A stretch of 6,693 bases of DNA from Clostridiales bacterium (GCA_019419895.1 JAHZIE010000039.1:17727-24419); one strand, 5' to 3'. Numbered from the stretch's first letter, positions 1-6,540 are shown. The notes: generated by a model from the letters alone, not told the origin. Translations and numbers: made by a program.

Positions 1-64
1 TTCGGACTTCCGGCAAACCGGATAAAACATCGGCCGGAGGCTTGTTATCCCGTGCATCACCCAT
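1..64 (-). CDS. Possible start of a leftward gene, cut by the window edge (unrecognised)
   Basis: A minus-strand frame opens with ATG at 64-62 and stays open to the window edge, reading MGDARDNKPPADVLSGLPEV and one more residue. The residue composition after the ATG (Asp, Pro, Ala, Leu) looks more protein-like than the Arg-rich stretch before it, and more than the Ser/Arg-rich plus-strand frame over the same bases. There is no clear Shine-Dalgarno sequence before the ATG, and about 21 codons are too few to identify a family. If real, the gene would be divergent from the esterase gene at 127. It could equally be chance. Confidence 0.2.
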   Translation of the reverse strand, partial: MGDARDNKPPADVLSGLPEVR

Positions 65-126
65 GACAGAAAGCTTGTGCCGCCTTCGCCTATCCCACCA
101 TTCTATCCCGAAAGGCAGGAAATGAT

Positions 127-882
127 ATGGATTTAAGCAAAGAATCCCTATGCCGTCCTTTTTTCTTTCAGCGCAGCTCCTCCCACGGTGTTCTCCTTCT
201 CCATGGCATCACCGGCACCTGCGCGCAAATGCTTCCCCTTGGCCATGCTCTTGCCGACGCCGGTTTTTCTGTGAAAAGCGTTCTTTTGTCCGGCCATGGA
301 ACAACAGAAGATGAGTTCCGCGGCGCCACTTGGCAGGACTGGCTGGCGGACGCTGAAAACGGTTTTGACGAACTGGGCAGATACTGTAAAAACGTCAGTG
401 TGGCGGGGCTTTCCATGGGAGGCACCCTTTCTCTTCTTCTCGCCGAAAGAAGGCCCGTCCACTGCCTGATTCCCATTGCCGCCGCCCTCAACCTCCACAA
501 CAGATGGGCCAAGCTGGCCTGTCTTCTGCGCTATCCTCACAACTGCCATATCCGGTGGGGCGGAGCATCAAACGCGTCGGAACCCTTGCAGGAGTACCGG
601 TTAGGATATAACGGCGTATACGCCAGCAATGTTATGTCCCTTAACCATTTGATAAAGATGGTGAAAATGGATATCCGCGGAATTACCTGTCCCGTCCTTG
701 CCGTCCGCGCTGGGCTTGACAGGGCGGTCCGTCCCAGCAGCGCCGATTTCATTCTGCGAAGCATATCTTCCCAGAAAAAGCAGCTCCTTGAATTAAAGAA
801 AAGTCCCCATGTATGCGTCCTGGGTCCTGAAAGGGAACTGCTGTTCCGGGAAATAATTTCATTTTTAAGGGAAAACGGATAG
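127..882 (+). CDS. Alpha/beta-hydrolase carboxylesterase (Est30 / monoacylglycerol-lipase type)
   Basis: A 251-residue serine hydrolase expected to cleave short- to medium-chain carboxyl esters or monoacylglycerols in the cytoplasm; no signal peptide or membrane segment is visible. The oxyanion-loop motif LLLHGITGT lies at residues 23-31. The nucleophile elbow GLSMGG is at 94-99, with Ser96 as nucleophile. The Asp is probably Asp198 (GLDRAV) and the His is His228 (SPHVCVLG), giving a complete triad in the usual order. The segment HGTTEDEF...WQDW around 57-72 matches the Est30 pattern, and the length of about 250 fits that family. The ATG is preceded by GGCAGGA at 114-120, six bases upstream. 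No hairpin terminator follows: the T-run at 891-898 has no stem before it, so readthrough into the leader of the next gene is possible. The physiological substrate cannot be told from sequence. Confidence 0.88.
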   Translation: MDLSKESLCRPFFFQRSSSHGVLLLHGITGTCAQMLPLGHALADAGFSVKSVLLSGHGTTEDEFRGATWQDWLADAENGFDELGRYCKNVSVAGLSMGGTLSLLLAERRPVHCLIPIAAALNLHNRWAKLACLLRYPHNCHIRWGGASNASEPLQEYRLGYNGVYASNVMSLNHLIKMVKMDIRGITCPVLAVRAGLDRAVRPSSADFILRSISSQKKQLLELKKSPHVCVLGPERELLFREIISFLRENG

Positions 883-937
883 GGAGATATGCTTTTTTTC
901 CGATCCTTCCTGCTCTATTCTGCTATTTCAAGAATTT

Positions 938-1021
938 ATGAAGGGAAAATATTCTGAGGAATTCCGTATTTCCAGCCCCAGTCAAAAAGAGGAGCACGGG
1001 GTGGAACCGCCGAAAAATTAA
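938..1021 (+). CDS. Possible 27-residue leader peptide upstream of the phosphotransferase gene
   Basis: An ATG at 938 opens a 27-codon frame that begins MKGKYSEEFR, ends with residues EPPKN and stops with TAA at 1019-1021, ten bases before the hairpin at 1031-1051. It runs across the 5' arms of the alternative stems in this leader, which is where an attenuation peptide would lie. Against it, there is no good Shine-Dalgarno sequence before the ATG. The start resembles the YSEEFR opening of IS3-type OrfA proteins, so a transposase scrap or chance is also possible. Confidence 0.2.
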   Translation: MKGKYSEEFRISSPSQKEEHGVEPPKN

Positions 1022-1051
1022 AAGGAAACTGAAAGGCCATCCCCGCCTTTC
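972..1051 (+). promoter_or_regulatory. Candidate structured leader with competing hairpins and a T-box-like core
   Basis: Three stems can be drawn that exclude one another. In the first, CCA and CCCC (972-974, 976-979, one bulged G) pair with GGGGTGG (998-1004). In the second, CGGGG (997-1001) pairs with CCCCG (1041-1045), with GCC (1009-1011) against GGC (1035-1037). The third is GAAAGGC (1031-1037) with GCCTTTC (1045-1051), a perfect 7-bp stem with a 7-base loop. Bases 999-1010 also match the T-box core GGGTGGNACCGC. No T-run follows the last stem, so it is not a normal intrinsic terminator for the downstream gene, and a T-box Stem I is not recognisable. Regulation of the phosphotransferase gene is an inference from position. 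Confidence 0.28.
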
Positions 1052-1095
1052 CCATACAGTTCATAAAAATACATCACCGAACCGGAGGTGTTAAA

Positions 1096-1971
1096 ATGTT
1101 TTCCTTTCTCTCAAAAGAACCCATCCATAAAGGCTGGTCAGGCGACAAAAAGTACTGTGCAACAGCTACTGACGGCAAGAAGTATCTGCTGAGGGTTTCT
1201 CCTTTTGAACAATACAGCAGGAAGAAGGATGAGTATGATCTGATGGTCCAAGCGGCAGCATTGGACATTCCCATGTGCCTTCCTTTGGAATTCGGTTCTT
1301 CCGAGGAGGGAGTTTATTCCATTCAAAGCTGGATTGATGGCTTTGACGCGGAGGGCTATATCGGTAAGCTCATAAGCGGCCAACAGTATTCCTATGGTGT
1401 GGAGGCAGGGAAGCTCTTAAAGAAACTGCATACCATCCCGGCTCCCGGCAGCATGGAGGAATGGGAAGCCTGCTTTAACCGCAAGGCGGACCATAAGATC
1501 GCCATGTACCAAAAGTGTCCTGTTCACTATGAAAACGGACAGGCCTTTATTGATTACATCCAAACCCACAGGCATTTACTGAAGGGGCGCCCCCGCACCT
1601 ACCAGCATGGAGATTATCACATTGGAAATATGATGGTTGGAAGGGATCAAAAGCTCTATATTATTGACTTTAACCGGTATGATTTTGGGGATCCCTGGGA
1701 AGAGTTCAACCGTATCGTATGGTGCGCCCAGCGCTCTCCCCTATTTGCCACCGGAATGATCAACGGATATTTCCATAATGATATCCCAATGGAATTCTGG
1801 GAGCTTCTCGCCTTATATATCAGCTGCAACAGCTTGTCCTCTTTACCATGGGCAATCCCCTTCGGCGAAAAAGAAATCCAAGTGATGATAAGTCAAGCGG
1901 AAGAAATCCTTCTCTGGTATGATAATATGAACAAGCCTGTTCCAGCCTGGTATCAGGGAATTTGCGGCTAA
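1096..1971 (+). CDS. Aminoglycoside phosphotransferase (APH/choline-kinase fold) family protein, substrate unknown
   Basis: A 291-residue soluble kinase-like protein expected to transfer phosphate from ATP to a small hydroxylated molecule. The APH catalytic-loop motif HGDYHIGN lies at residues 171-178, with Asp173 as catalytic base and Asn178 as metal ligand. The metal-binding motif IIDFNRYDFGDPWEEFNRI follows at 189-207, with Asp191 in the DFG-like position. The N-lobe strand KKYLLRV (28-34) has Arg where many kinases place the ATP-binding Lys, although Lys28 and Lys29 are close. The C-terminal part (FATGMINGYF, NSLSSLPWAIPFG, VPAWY) matches a conserved Firmicute APH-like group of about 290-300 residues, so the protein appears full length. 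That group is often annotated as antibiotic kinase without proof, so resistance should not be assumed. Start: GGAGGTG at 1084-1090 sits five bases before ATG. A leader of about 210 bases separates it from the esterase gene, so it may have its own control. Confidence 0.9.
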   Translation: MFSFLSKEPIHKGWSGDKKYCATATDGKKYLLRVSPFEQYSRKKDEYDLMVQAAALDIPMCLPLEFGSSEEGVYSIQSWIDGFDAEGYIGKLISGQQYSYGVEAGKLLKKLHTIPAPGSMEEWEACFNRKADHKIAMYQKCPVHYENGQAFIDYIQTHRHLLKGRPRTYQHGDYHIGNMMVGRDQKLYIIDFNRYDFGDPWEEFNRIVWCAQRSPLFATGMINGYFHNDIPMEFWELLALYISCNSLSSLPWAIPFGEKEIQVMISQAEEILLWYDNMNKPVPAWYQGICG

Positions 1972-2310
1972 CCCCCTCTTTCCATAAAGACTCTCAGGCA
2001 TATTCTCCATTCCAAGGAAGACGGTTGAAAATTTTGCCGGACATTTTTCGCTGTGTAGACATCAGAGAAAGCAGACCAATCTTTGCAGTGCTCCCACAGC
2101 GTTTTTTCTGTTTCCCAGATCAACCATAAGCACCTGACAACCAGGGTTATCCAGTAACCAGAGGTATCGCGTGTCCTCAGAGATTCACGATATTTTCGCC
2201 TATAGGGGGTCTCCGGGAAGATTTTCTTTTGCACCGCCACTTTTCTCCCTGCCGCGCCACTGGAAGTTTCCGTATGAAGGAAGATATTTTTCACAAGAAT
2301 GTGGAAAAAG

Positions 2311-2594
2311 TTAAAATCTCAATAAATTCGGATATTCCTTCTCCATTTTCAGCTGGTACAGGCGCGTTTGCCATTCTATTACAAAACAAATTGTTCTTTC
2401 TTCAGTTTTATCAAAACCAAAGGAACGCCTTCCTTCTCTTTCCCTTCGCGATTGGGAGGAAGGCTTTTCTCTTTCTGTTTATCCTCTGCCTCGTAAATGA
2501 GTAGTTTGCTCAGCCTCAGAGAGATCAGTTCATTTCCCGCTTTTTCTTTTCTATTCGCGCGTCCCGCCTTTACTTTTTTCTTTCCTATGCTTCG
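2311..2594 (-). pseudogene. Possible remnant of a leftward coding sequence in two frames (unrecognised)
   Basis: Two minus-strand frames overlap here. One is open from 2594 to a TAA at 2379 (71 residues, containing NELISLRLSKLLIYEAEDKQ). The other is open from 2478 to a TAA at 2311 (55 residues, ending ICFVIEWQTRLYQLKMEKEY and PNLLRF). Both have residue mixtures that look like real protein, and a frameshift near 2430-2480 would join them. Neither has an ATG or GTG at a sensible start or a Shine-Dalgarno sequence. The strand is purine-rich, which alone favours Lys/Glu-rich open frames, so this may be chance. Confidence 0.15.
2427..2480 (+). terminator. Candidate intrinsic terminator for rightward transcription
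   Basis: A perfect 8-bp stem, GCCTTCCT (2427-2434) with AGGAAGGC (2457-2464), is extended by CCC (2442-2444) against GGG (2454-2456) across a one-sided bulge. It is followed by a pyrimidine tract starting TTTTCTCTTTCTG from 2465. The T-rich tail is on the plus strand, so it would end transcripts coming from the phosphotransferase gene, whose stop is about 455 bases upstream. The bulge and the mixed C/T tail make it weaker than the terminator at 2615-2647. Confidence 0.4.
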
Positions 2595-2614
2595 CTAAAT
2601 CCCATTCTTCATAC

Positions 2615-2647
2615 AAAAACAGCGGCACAGAGCTTCTCTGTGCCGCT
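2615..2647 (-). terminator. Intrinsic terminator of the murC-GH95 operon
   Basis: A perfect 12-bp stem, AGCGGCACAGAG (2621-2632) and CTCTGTGCCGCT (2636-2647), has a 3-base loop. Read on the minus strand it is followed by G and then five T (complement of 2619-2615). It begins about 70 bases beyond the glycosidase stop codon. On the plus strand no T-run follows, so it should act in the leftward direction only. Confidence 0.88.
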
Positions 2648-2716
2648 ATAGGCGCAAGACTTTCCTCCTGCGCTTATTTAGCCATCCGGTTTTTCAAAAT
2701 TTCTCCCGGATAAGTT

Positions 2717-5083
2717 TCATCTTTTCAGTGTTAACTCCACGGGAATACCGGCGTGAAGTGAGATCTCAGAATACTGGGAACCAAAAGAGGAAGGCAGAAT
2801 CTCCCCTCCTTTTACATCAAAACTGGACGGCACAAAGGGCAGCTTGACCGTCACTGTCTGATCTTTTGGGGATACCAGCGTTCCATGAAAATATCCGCTA
2901 TCCCTGTCCCATTCCAGGCCGACCTCTATCTGTCCGCGGCACTGCAGACGCTCCGCCTTTCCAGTCTTCCACTTATCCGGAAGGGCAGGAAGCAGCTTAA
3001 TCAGGCCGGGACGGGAGAAAACCAGCATTTCCACAATTGCGGCGGCAATGCCGAAATTGGCGTCTATCTGGAAAATCGGGCTGCTTCCAAACCATCCCAG
3101 CGACAACCCCTGGGAACGCCAGTCATTATGATAGGTGAAAAGATTCTGTCCCATACAGGAACGGCACAGAAGTTCGATGCATTCCAAAGCGCGGTTTCCA
3201 TTGCCGAGCCGCGCGTAGATATTCGCCATATGGGCAAAAGACCAGCCGGATTGGGAATTCAGTCCAATCACCAGGCGCTTCTCCACCGCAACCGCAATGG
3301 CGTCATAAAGCTCTTTGTCATCTTCCTCCTGAATTTCAAAGCCTGGGAATAAGGGATAAATATGGGACTGGTGACGCTGATGGTAATTATCCTTCAACCC
3401 TGGATAGAGCCACTCCCTCAGCGCTCCATCCTCATTGATTTCATAAGGCGGAAGCTTGCCAATCATTTCCTCCCATTTTGCCACATGCTCCGGATCTATC
3501 TTCAAATGCCGGCAGGCAGTGCATAGATTTTGCAGAACTTCCTTAGCGATCGCCACATCCATGGTGGCGTTCAGGCAGACCATGCTCCTGTTTTCCACCA
3601 AAGGAGAATTCTCTGGGGAAAGGGAAGGCGCGAAAAGATAACGGCCGTCTTTTTCTATAAGGAAATCCTCATAAAACGCGGCAACCTCCTTCAGGAATGG
3701 AACCGCATGTTCCCCCAGGAAATCGTCATCCCCGGTAAACAGCCAATAATCGTAAAACAGCTGGCCAATCCATCCTCCGCCCGCCGTCCAGACATTCCAA
3801 AAAGCGCTGTCGCCGTAAAATTTTCCATGGACGGTTTGCGCAATCGGGATCAGAATACCTCTGCAGTTGAACAGTGTCTTGGCGTTTTCCCGGTAATCAT
3901 CTAACTTGGATTCATAATACGCAAAATAGGATTTTGCCGTTTCCTCCAAATGGGTTGGCAGGGCGGCCCAATAGTTCATCTGGATATTTTCGTCATTATG
4001 AAAATCCGACTGCCATACCGGCTCATAATCCCCGTTCCATACTCCCTGTAAGTTGGGGGGAAGCTCTCCCGCACTGCTTATCAGAAGATAATGGCCATAA
4101 TCAAACAGGGTTTGAACCAGCCTGGTGTCCACATCCCCGTCATAGGAATCAAGAAGAAGCTGTTCATTCGCCTTCCACTCCCCGCAGGTTTCCTCCGGAC
4201 AGATTTCTATTCTGGAAGCGTTAAAGAGGGGACGATGAAGGGCTGTATGGCCGTCAAGCAGCGTTTCATAATTTTCTCCCAGAGAAAGGATTTCTTTTTT
4301 GAGCCGCTCAATGATCCTTTCCCCATCTTCTTCTATATAAAGCTTGGCGATCAGGATAATTTCCTCTGCCCCTTTAATCGAAACAGTATTTTTCTTCCCG
4401 CCGCGCTCTCCCTGCGGGGCAATCACACGCATCACCGCGCCGTAAGGCACCTGATCCACTCCCAAAGCTCGGAAAACAATCCATTCCTCATCCTCCGCAT
4501 AGGCATGCCACCAGGGCTTGTGATCATTCTCCTTCACCCGGTAGGCCATGGGATCTTCCTGCCCGGCGTCGCGGGCACAGAGAGACGCCTCGGCGTCCAT
4601 CTTTTTTTCGGGGTTTTCTATCTTCATCACACTGACATTATCCCTGCGGCTGACAAACAGGCGGCGACAGAAGGAAACCTCCCTCTCCTTCCAGCAGAGC
4701 CTCGCCTCTCCTGTTTCAAAATCCAGTTCCCTCCGGTAGTTGGAGAAGGGAGCTTCGTTTTCCATATGTATCAGCAAATCCATAAAGGGCTGGTAAGGGG
4801 CGGGACGGAAATCCCCATAGAAATTCTGTTGGAATTTTTCATTATAGAACTCTATGGCTTGGGCATACTTTCCGTCCATCAGCATTTCCCTGAATTTTTC
4901 CAAATGCTGATGGATGGGCCGTACCACCGGGGGAACGTTATGCCGGTACAGCTTTTCGTGGTTGATCAGAATACAGTCGTTGCAGATTCCTCCATACATC
5001 ATGGCGCCCACGGAACCGTTTCCGCAGGGTGTTGCATCCTGCCATTTTGACGCAGGCTGCTTCATATACATCCCCTTGCTCAT
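2717..5083 (-). CDS. GH95-family glycoside hydrolase, probable alpha-L-fucosidase or alpha-L-galactosidase, cytoplasmic
   Basis: A 788-residue inverting glycosidase of family GH95, which removes terminal alpha-L-fucose or, in some members, alpha-L-galactose. The N-terminal beta-sandwich (about 10-270) carries the family opening WQDATPCGNGSVGAMMYGG at 14-32. The (alpha/alpha)6 barrel (about 300-685) contains NLQGVWN (344-350), FHNDENIQMNYW (361-372), APSLSPEN (485-492), HQSHIYPLFPG (571-581) and QIDANFG (672-678). A beta-rich C-terminal domain follows. By motif alignment with Bifidobacterium AfcA, Asn366 corresponds to the catalytic Asn423, Glu491 to the general acid Glu566 and Asp674 to Asp766. 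Asp364 stands where the usual Asn-x-Asn motif has its first Asn (Asn421). Full family length, but no signal peptide or anchor, so it should act inside the cell on imported sugars. The ATG overlaps the murC stop (ATGA, 5083-5080), and AAGGAGA at 5091-5097 inside murC is its ribosome site. An ATG at codon 5 or 7 is possible, but the first fits the Shine-Dalgarno spacing best. Exact substrate unknown. Confidence 0.88.
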   Translation of the reverse strand: MSKGMYMKQPASKWQDATPCGNGSVGAMMYGGICNDCILINHEKLYRHNVPPVVRPIHQHLEKFREMLMDGKYAQAIEFYNEKFQQNFYGDFRPAPYQPFMDLLIHMENEAPFSNYRRELDFETGEARLCWKEREVSFCRRLFVSRRDNVSVMKIENPEKKMDAEASLCARDAGQEDPMAYRVKENDHKPWWHAYAEDEEWIVFRALGVDQVPYGAVMRVIAPQGERGGKKNTVSIKGAEEIILIAKLYIEEDGERIIERLKKEILSLGENYETLLDGHTALHRPLFNASRIEICPEETCGEWKANEQLLLDSYDGDVDTRLVQTLFDYGHYLLISSAGELPPNLQGVWNGDYEPVWQSDFHNDENIQMNYWAALPTHLEETAKSYFAYYESKLDDYRENAKTLFNCRGILIPIAQTVHGKFYGDSAFWNVWTAGGGWIGQLFYDYWLFTGDDDFLGEHAVPFLKEVAAFYEDFLIEKDGRYLFAPSLSPENSPLVENRSMVCLNATMDVAIAKEVLQNLCTACRHLKIDPEHVAKWEEMIGKLPPYEINEDGALREWLYPGLKDNYHQRHQSHIYPLFPGFEIQEEDDKELYDAIAVAVEKRLVIGLNSQSGWSFAHMANIYARLGNGNRALECIELLCRSCMGQNLFTYHNDWRSQGLSLGWFGSSPIFQIDANFGIAAAIVEMLVFSRPGLIKLLPALPDKWKTGKAERLQCRGQIEVGLEWDRDSGYFHGTLVSPKDQTVTVKLPFVPSSFDVKGGEILPSSFGSQYSEISLHAGIPVELTLKR

Positions 5084-6534
5084 TTTCTGCTCTCCTTTTC
5101 TTCATACTTTTTCAGCATCAGCTTTGCCGCTTTATAGATATCCCCGCAGCCAAGGGTGATGACCAAATCCCCCGGCTGGGCATTGGCAACAATATAATCA
5201 GCGATTTCCTCAAAGGTGGGGAACCAGACGCTCCCGGGAATTTTTGCCGCCAAATCCTTAGTATAGATATGATAAGTATTTACCTCTCTCGAACCCATAA
5301 TCTCAGACATGACGACCTGATCAGGAATGGACAGGACACGGGCAAAATCATCCAGGAGCATAGCGGTTCTGGAATAGGTGAACGGCTGAAAGACAGCCCA
5401 GACCTTCCGGAATTTCATCTCCATGGCTGCCTTGAGGGTCGCCTCCAGCTCTGTGGGATGATGGGCATAATCGTCGGCGATGACAATCCCCTCCGGCTTG
5501 CCCAGGATTTCAAACCTGCGCCCCGCCCCTGTGAATTCGTCCAGGCTTTTTACAATGATCTCCGGCGCAACCCCCATATGGGCGGCAGTCGCCGCGGCGG
5601 CCAAAGCGTTATATACGTTATGCCTTCCCGGCACCCGCAGAAGGATGTCGGCAATCTTCTTTCCTTTGCGCATCAGGAAAAATTCCGCGTGGGAACCCAG
5701 CATCATCCGAATATTCTCGGCATAATACTCATTTTTATCCGAAAGCCCAAAGGTTACAATCTCCCTTTCCAACCCTTCGACAGCCTTCATGCTGTTGGCG
5801 TCGTCCCCATTGACCACCAGGGTGCGGGAGGTTTGCTTGGAAAACTGATGAAAGGAACGGATGGTATTTTCCACCGTGCCGAAATATTCCAGATGATCAT
5901 CATCTATGTTCAAAATGACGGAAACAGCCGGGCTGAGCTGTAGGAAGGTATCCACAAACTCACAGGCCTCGCACACCATGATATCCGACTTTCCAACCCG
6001 CCCGTTGCTCCCCAGGAAGGGAAGCTTTCCGCCGATCACCACAGTGGGATCCAGCTTGGCGTTCATGAATATCTGGGTAATCATAGAGGTCACTGTGGTT
6101 TTTCCGTGAGTTCCCGACACCGCCACCGTATTGGGATAGCGGCGGGAAATCATCCCCAGCAGAATGGACCGCTCAATGACGGGAATTCCCCGCTCCTGTG
6201 CCGCCATCAGCTCCGGGTTATCCTTCATAATGGCTGCGGTGTAGACTACAACCTCCGCGTTCCCGATATTTTTTGCGTCGTGACCTAAAAAAACAGGAAT
6301 CCCATAAGAACGAATCCTGTTAAGAGTATCTGTCTCATTGTTGTCCGAGCCGGTAAGCTCATAGCCCTCATGAAAAAGAATTTCCGCCAGGGGACACATG
6401 CCGGAGCCCCCGATTCCGATAAAATGGAACTTTTTTTTCGTATCCAGCAGAGCGTCATACTGGGTATCCATGGATTTCACTTTAATCGCAACCTTTCTGT
6501 CTATCTCAATTTTTATATTCTTCCAAGAAACCAT
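5080..6534 (-). CDS. murC: UDP-N-acetylmuramate--L-alanine ligase
   Basis: A cytoplasmic ATP-dependent ligase that joins L-alanine to UDP-MurNAc, the first peptide step of peptidoglycan precursor synthesis. From the ATG at 6534 it has 484 residues. Motifs in order: GIGGSGM at 40-46 in the N-terminal UDP-binding Rossmann-like domain; the P-loop SGTHGKTTV at 140-148; NIDDDHLEYFG at 209-219 in the ATPase domain; PGRHNVYNALAA at 302-313; and GAGRRFE, DDYAHHPTE (354-362) and QPFTYSRT in the C-terminal ligase domain. GCGDIYK (462-468) replaces the common GAGDI form. CEACEF followed by VDTFL matches the MurC subgroup of Mur ligases. Upstream in-frame TTG (6540) gives a Shine-Dalgarno spacing of only two bases, so ATG 6534 is preferred. 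The next ATG (6471) would give 463 residues, closer to typical MurC, but has no Shine-Dalgarno sequence. It is the first gene of a coupled operon with the GH95 glycosidase. Confidence 0.95.
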   Translation of the reverse strand: MVSWKNIKIEIDRKVAIKVKSMDTQYDALLDTKKKFHFIGIGGSGMCPLAEILFHEGYELTGSDNNETDTLNRIRSYGIPVFLGHDAKNIGNAEVVVYTAAIMKDNPELMAAQERGIPVIERSILLGMISRRYPNTVAVSGTHGKTTVTSMITQIFMNAKLDPTVVIGGKLPFLGSNGRVGKSDIMVCEACEFVDTFLQLSPAVSVILNIDDDHLEYFGTVENTIRSFHQFSKQTSRTLVVNGDDANSMKAVEGLEREIVTFGLSDKNEYYAENIRMMLGSHAEFFLMRKGKKIADILLRVPGRHNVYNALAAAATAAHMGVAPEIIVKSLDEFTGAGRRFEILGKPEGIVIADDYAHHPTELEATLKAAMEMKFRKVWAVFQPFTYSRTAMLLDDFARVLSIPDQVVMSEIMGSREVNTYHIYTKDLAAKIPGSVWFPTFEEIADYIVANAQPGDLVITLGCGDIYKAAKLMLKKYEEKESRK

Positions 6535-6540
6535 TGCCAA

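Larger units (their letters stand above)
1972..2613. other. Long convergent intergenic region with no convincing gene
   Basis: About 640 bases lie between the phosphotransferase stop and the terminator of the leftward operon. On the minus strand, 2294-1968 is an open frame of 108 residues, Trp-rich in its second half (RCLWLIWETEKTLWEHC). It would start with GTG, has no Shine-Dalgarno sequence and overlaps the end of the phosphotransferase gene; I do not recognise it. An AT-rich imperfect hairpin lies at 2287-2308 and a small palindrome, GGTTA/TAACC, at 2145-2159. Bases 2311-2594 hold overlapping minus-strand frames without usable starts, and 2427-2480 holds a terminator-like hairpin on the plus strand; both are listed separately. 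The plus-strand frame at 2229-2504 has no Shine-Dalgarno sequence and a low-complexity, Phe/Leu-rich translation, so it is not called. Confidence 0.6.

Noticed and set aside
7..40. GC-rich inverted repeats at the left edge (TCCGG/CCGGA at 9-22, CTTCCGGC/GCCGGAGG)
   Set aside because: Short stems with no T-run and possibly within coding sequence, so no terminator or operator role can be supported.
148..549. Minus-strand open frames within the esterase gene
   Set aside because: Shadows of an intact hydrolase with a complete catalytic triad; translations are Arg- and Ser-rich with no family character.
834..898. Hairpin GGAAC/GTTCC at the end of the esterase gene and the T-run at 891-898
   Set aside because: The stem is inside the coding sequence and more than 40 bases from the T-run, so they do not form an intrinsic terminator.
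938..967. MKGKYSEEFR as the start of an IS3-type transposase OrfA
   Set aside because: Only the YSEEFR motif matches, the frame stops after 27 codons, and no other transposase parts or inverted repeat ends are nearby.
2684..2711. Six-bp inverted repeat ATCCGG/CCGGAT after the glycosidase stop
   Set aside because: A 16-base loop and no T-run; the strong terminator lies just beyond it.
2885..3904. Several plus-strand open frames of 60-155 codons
   Set aside because: All are antisense to the continuous GH95 coding sequence.
4091..5050. Long plus-strand open frame of 319 codons
   Set aside because: It lies wholly antisense to the GH95 gene, whose motifs are unmistakable. Its translation matches no family and has no ribosome site.
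5029..5943. Plus-strand open frame of 304 codons
   Set aside because: Antisense shadow of murC, where the minus strand carries all Mur ligase motifs.
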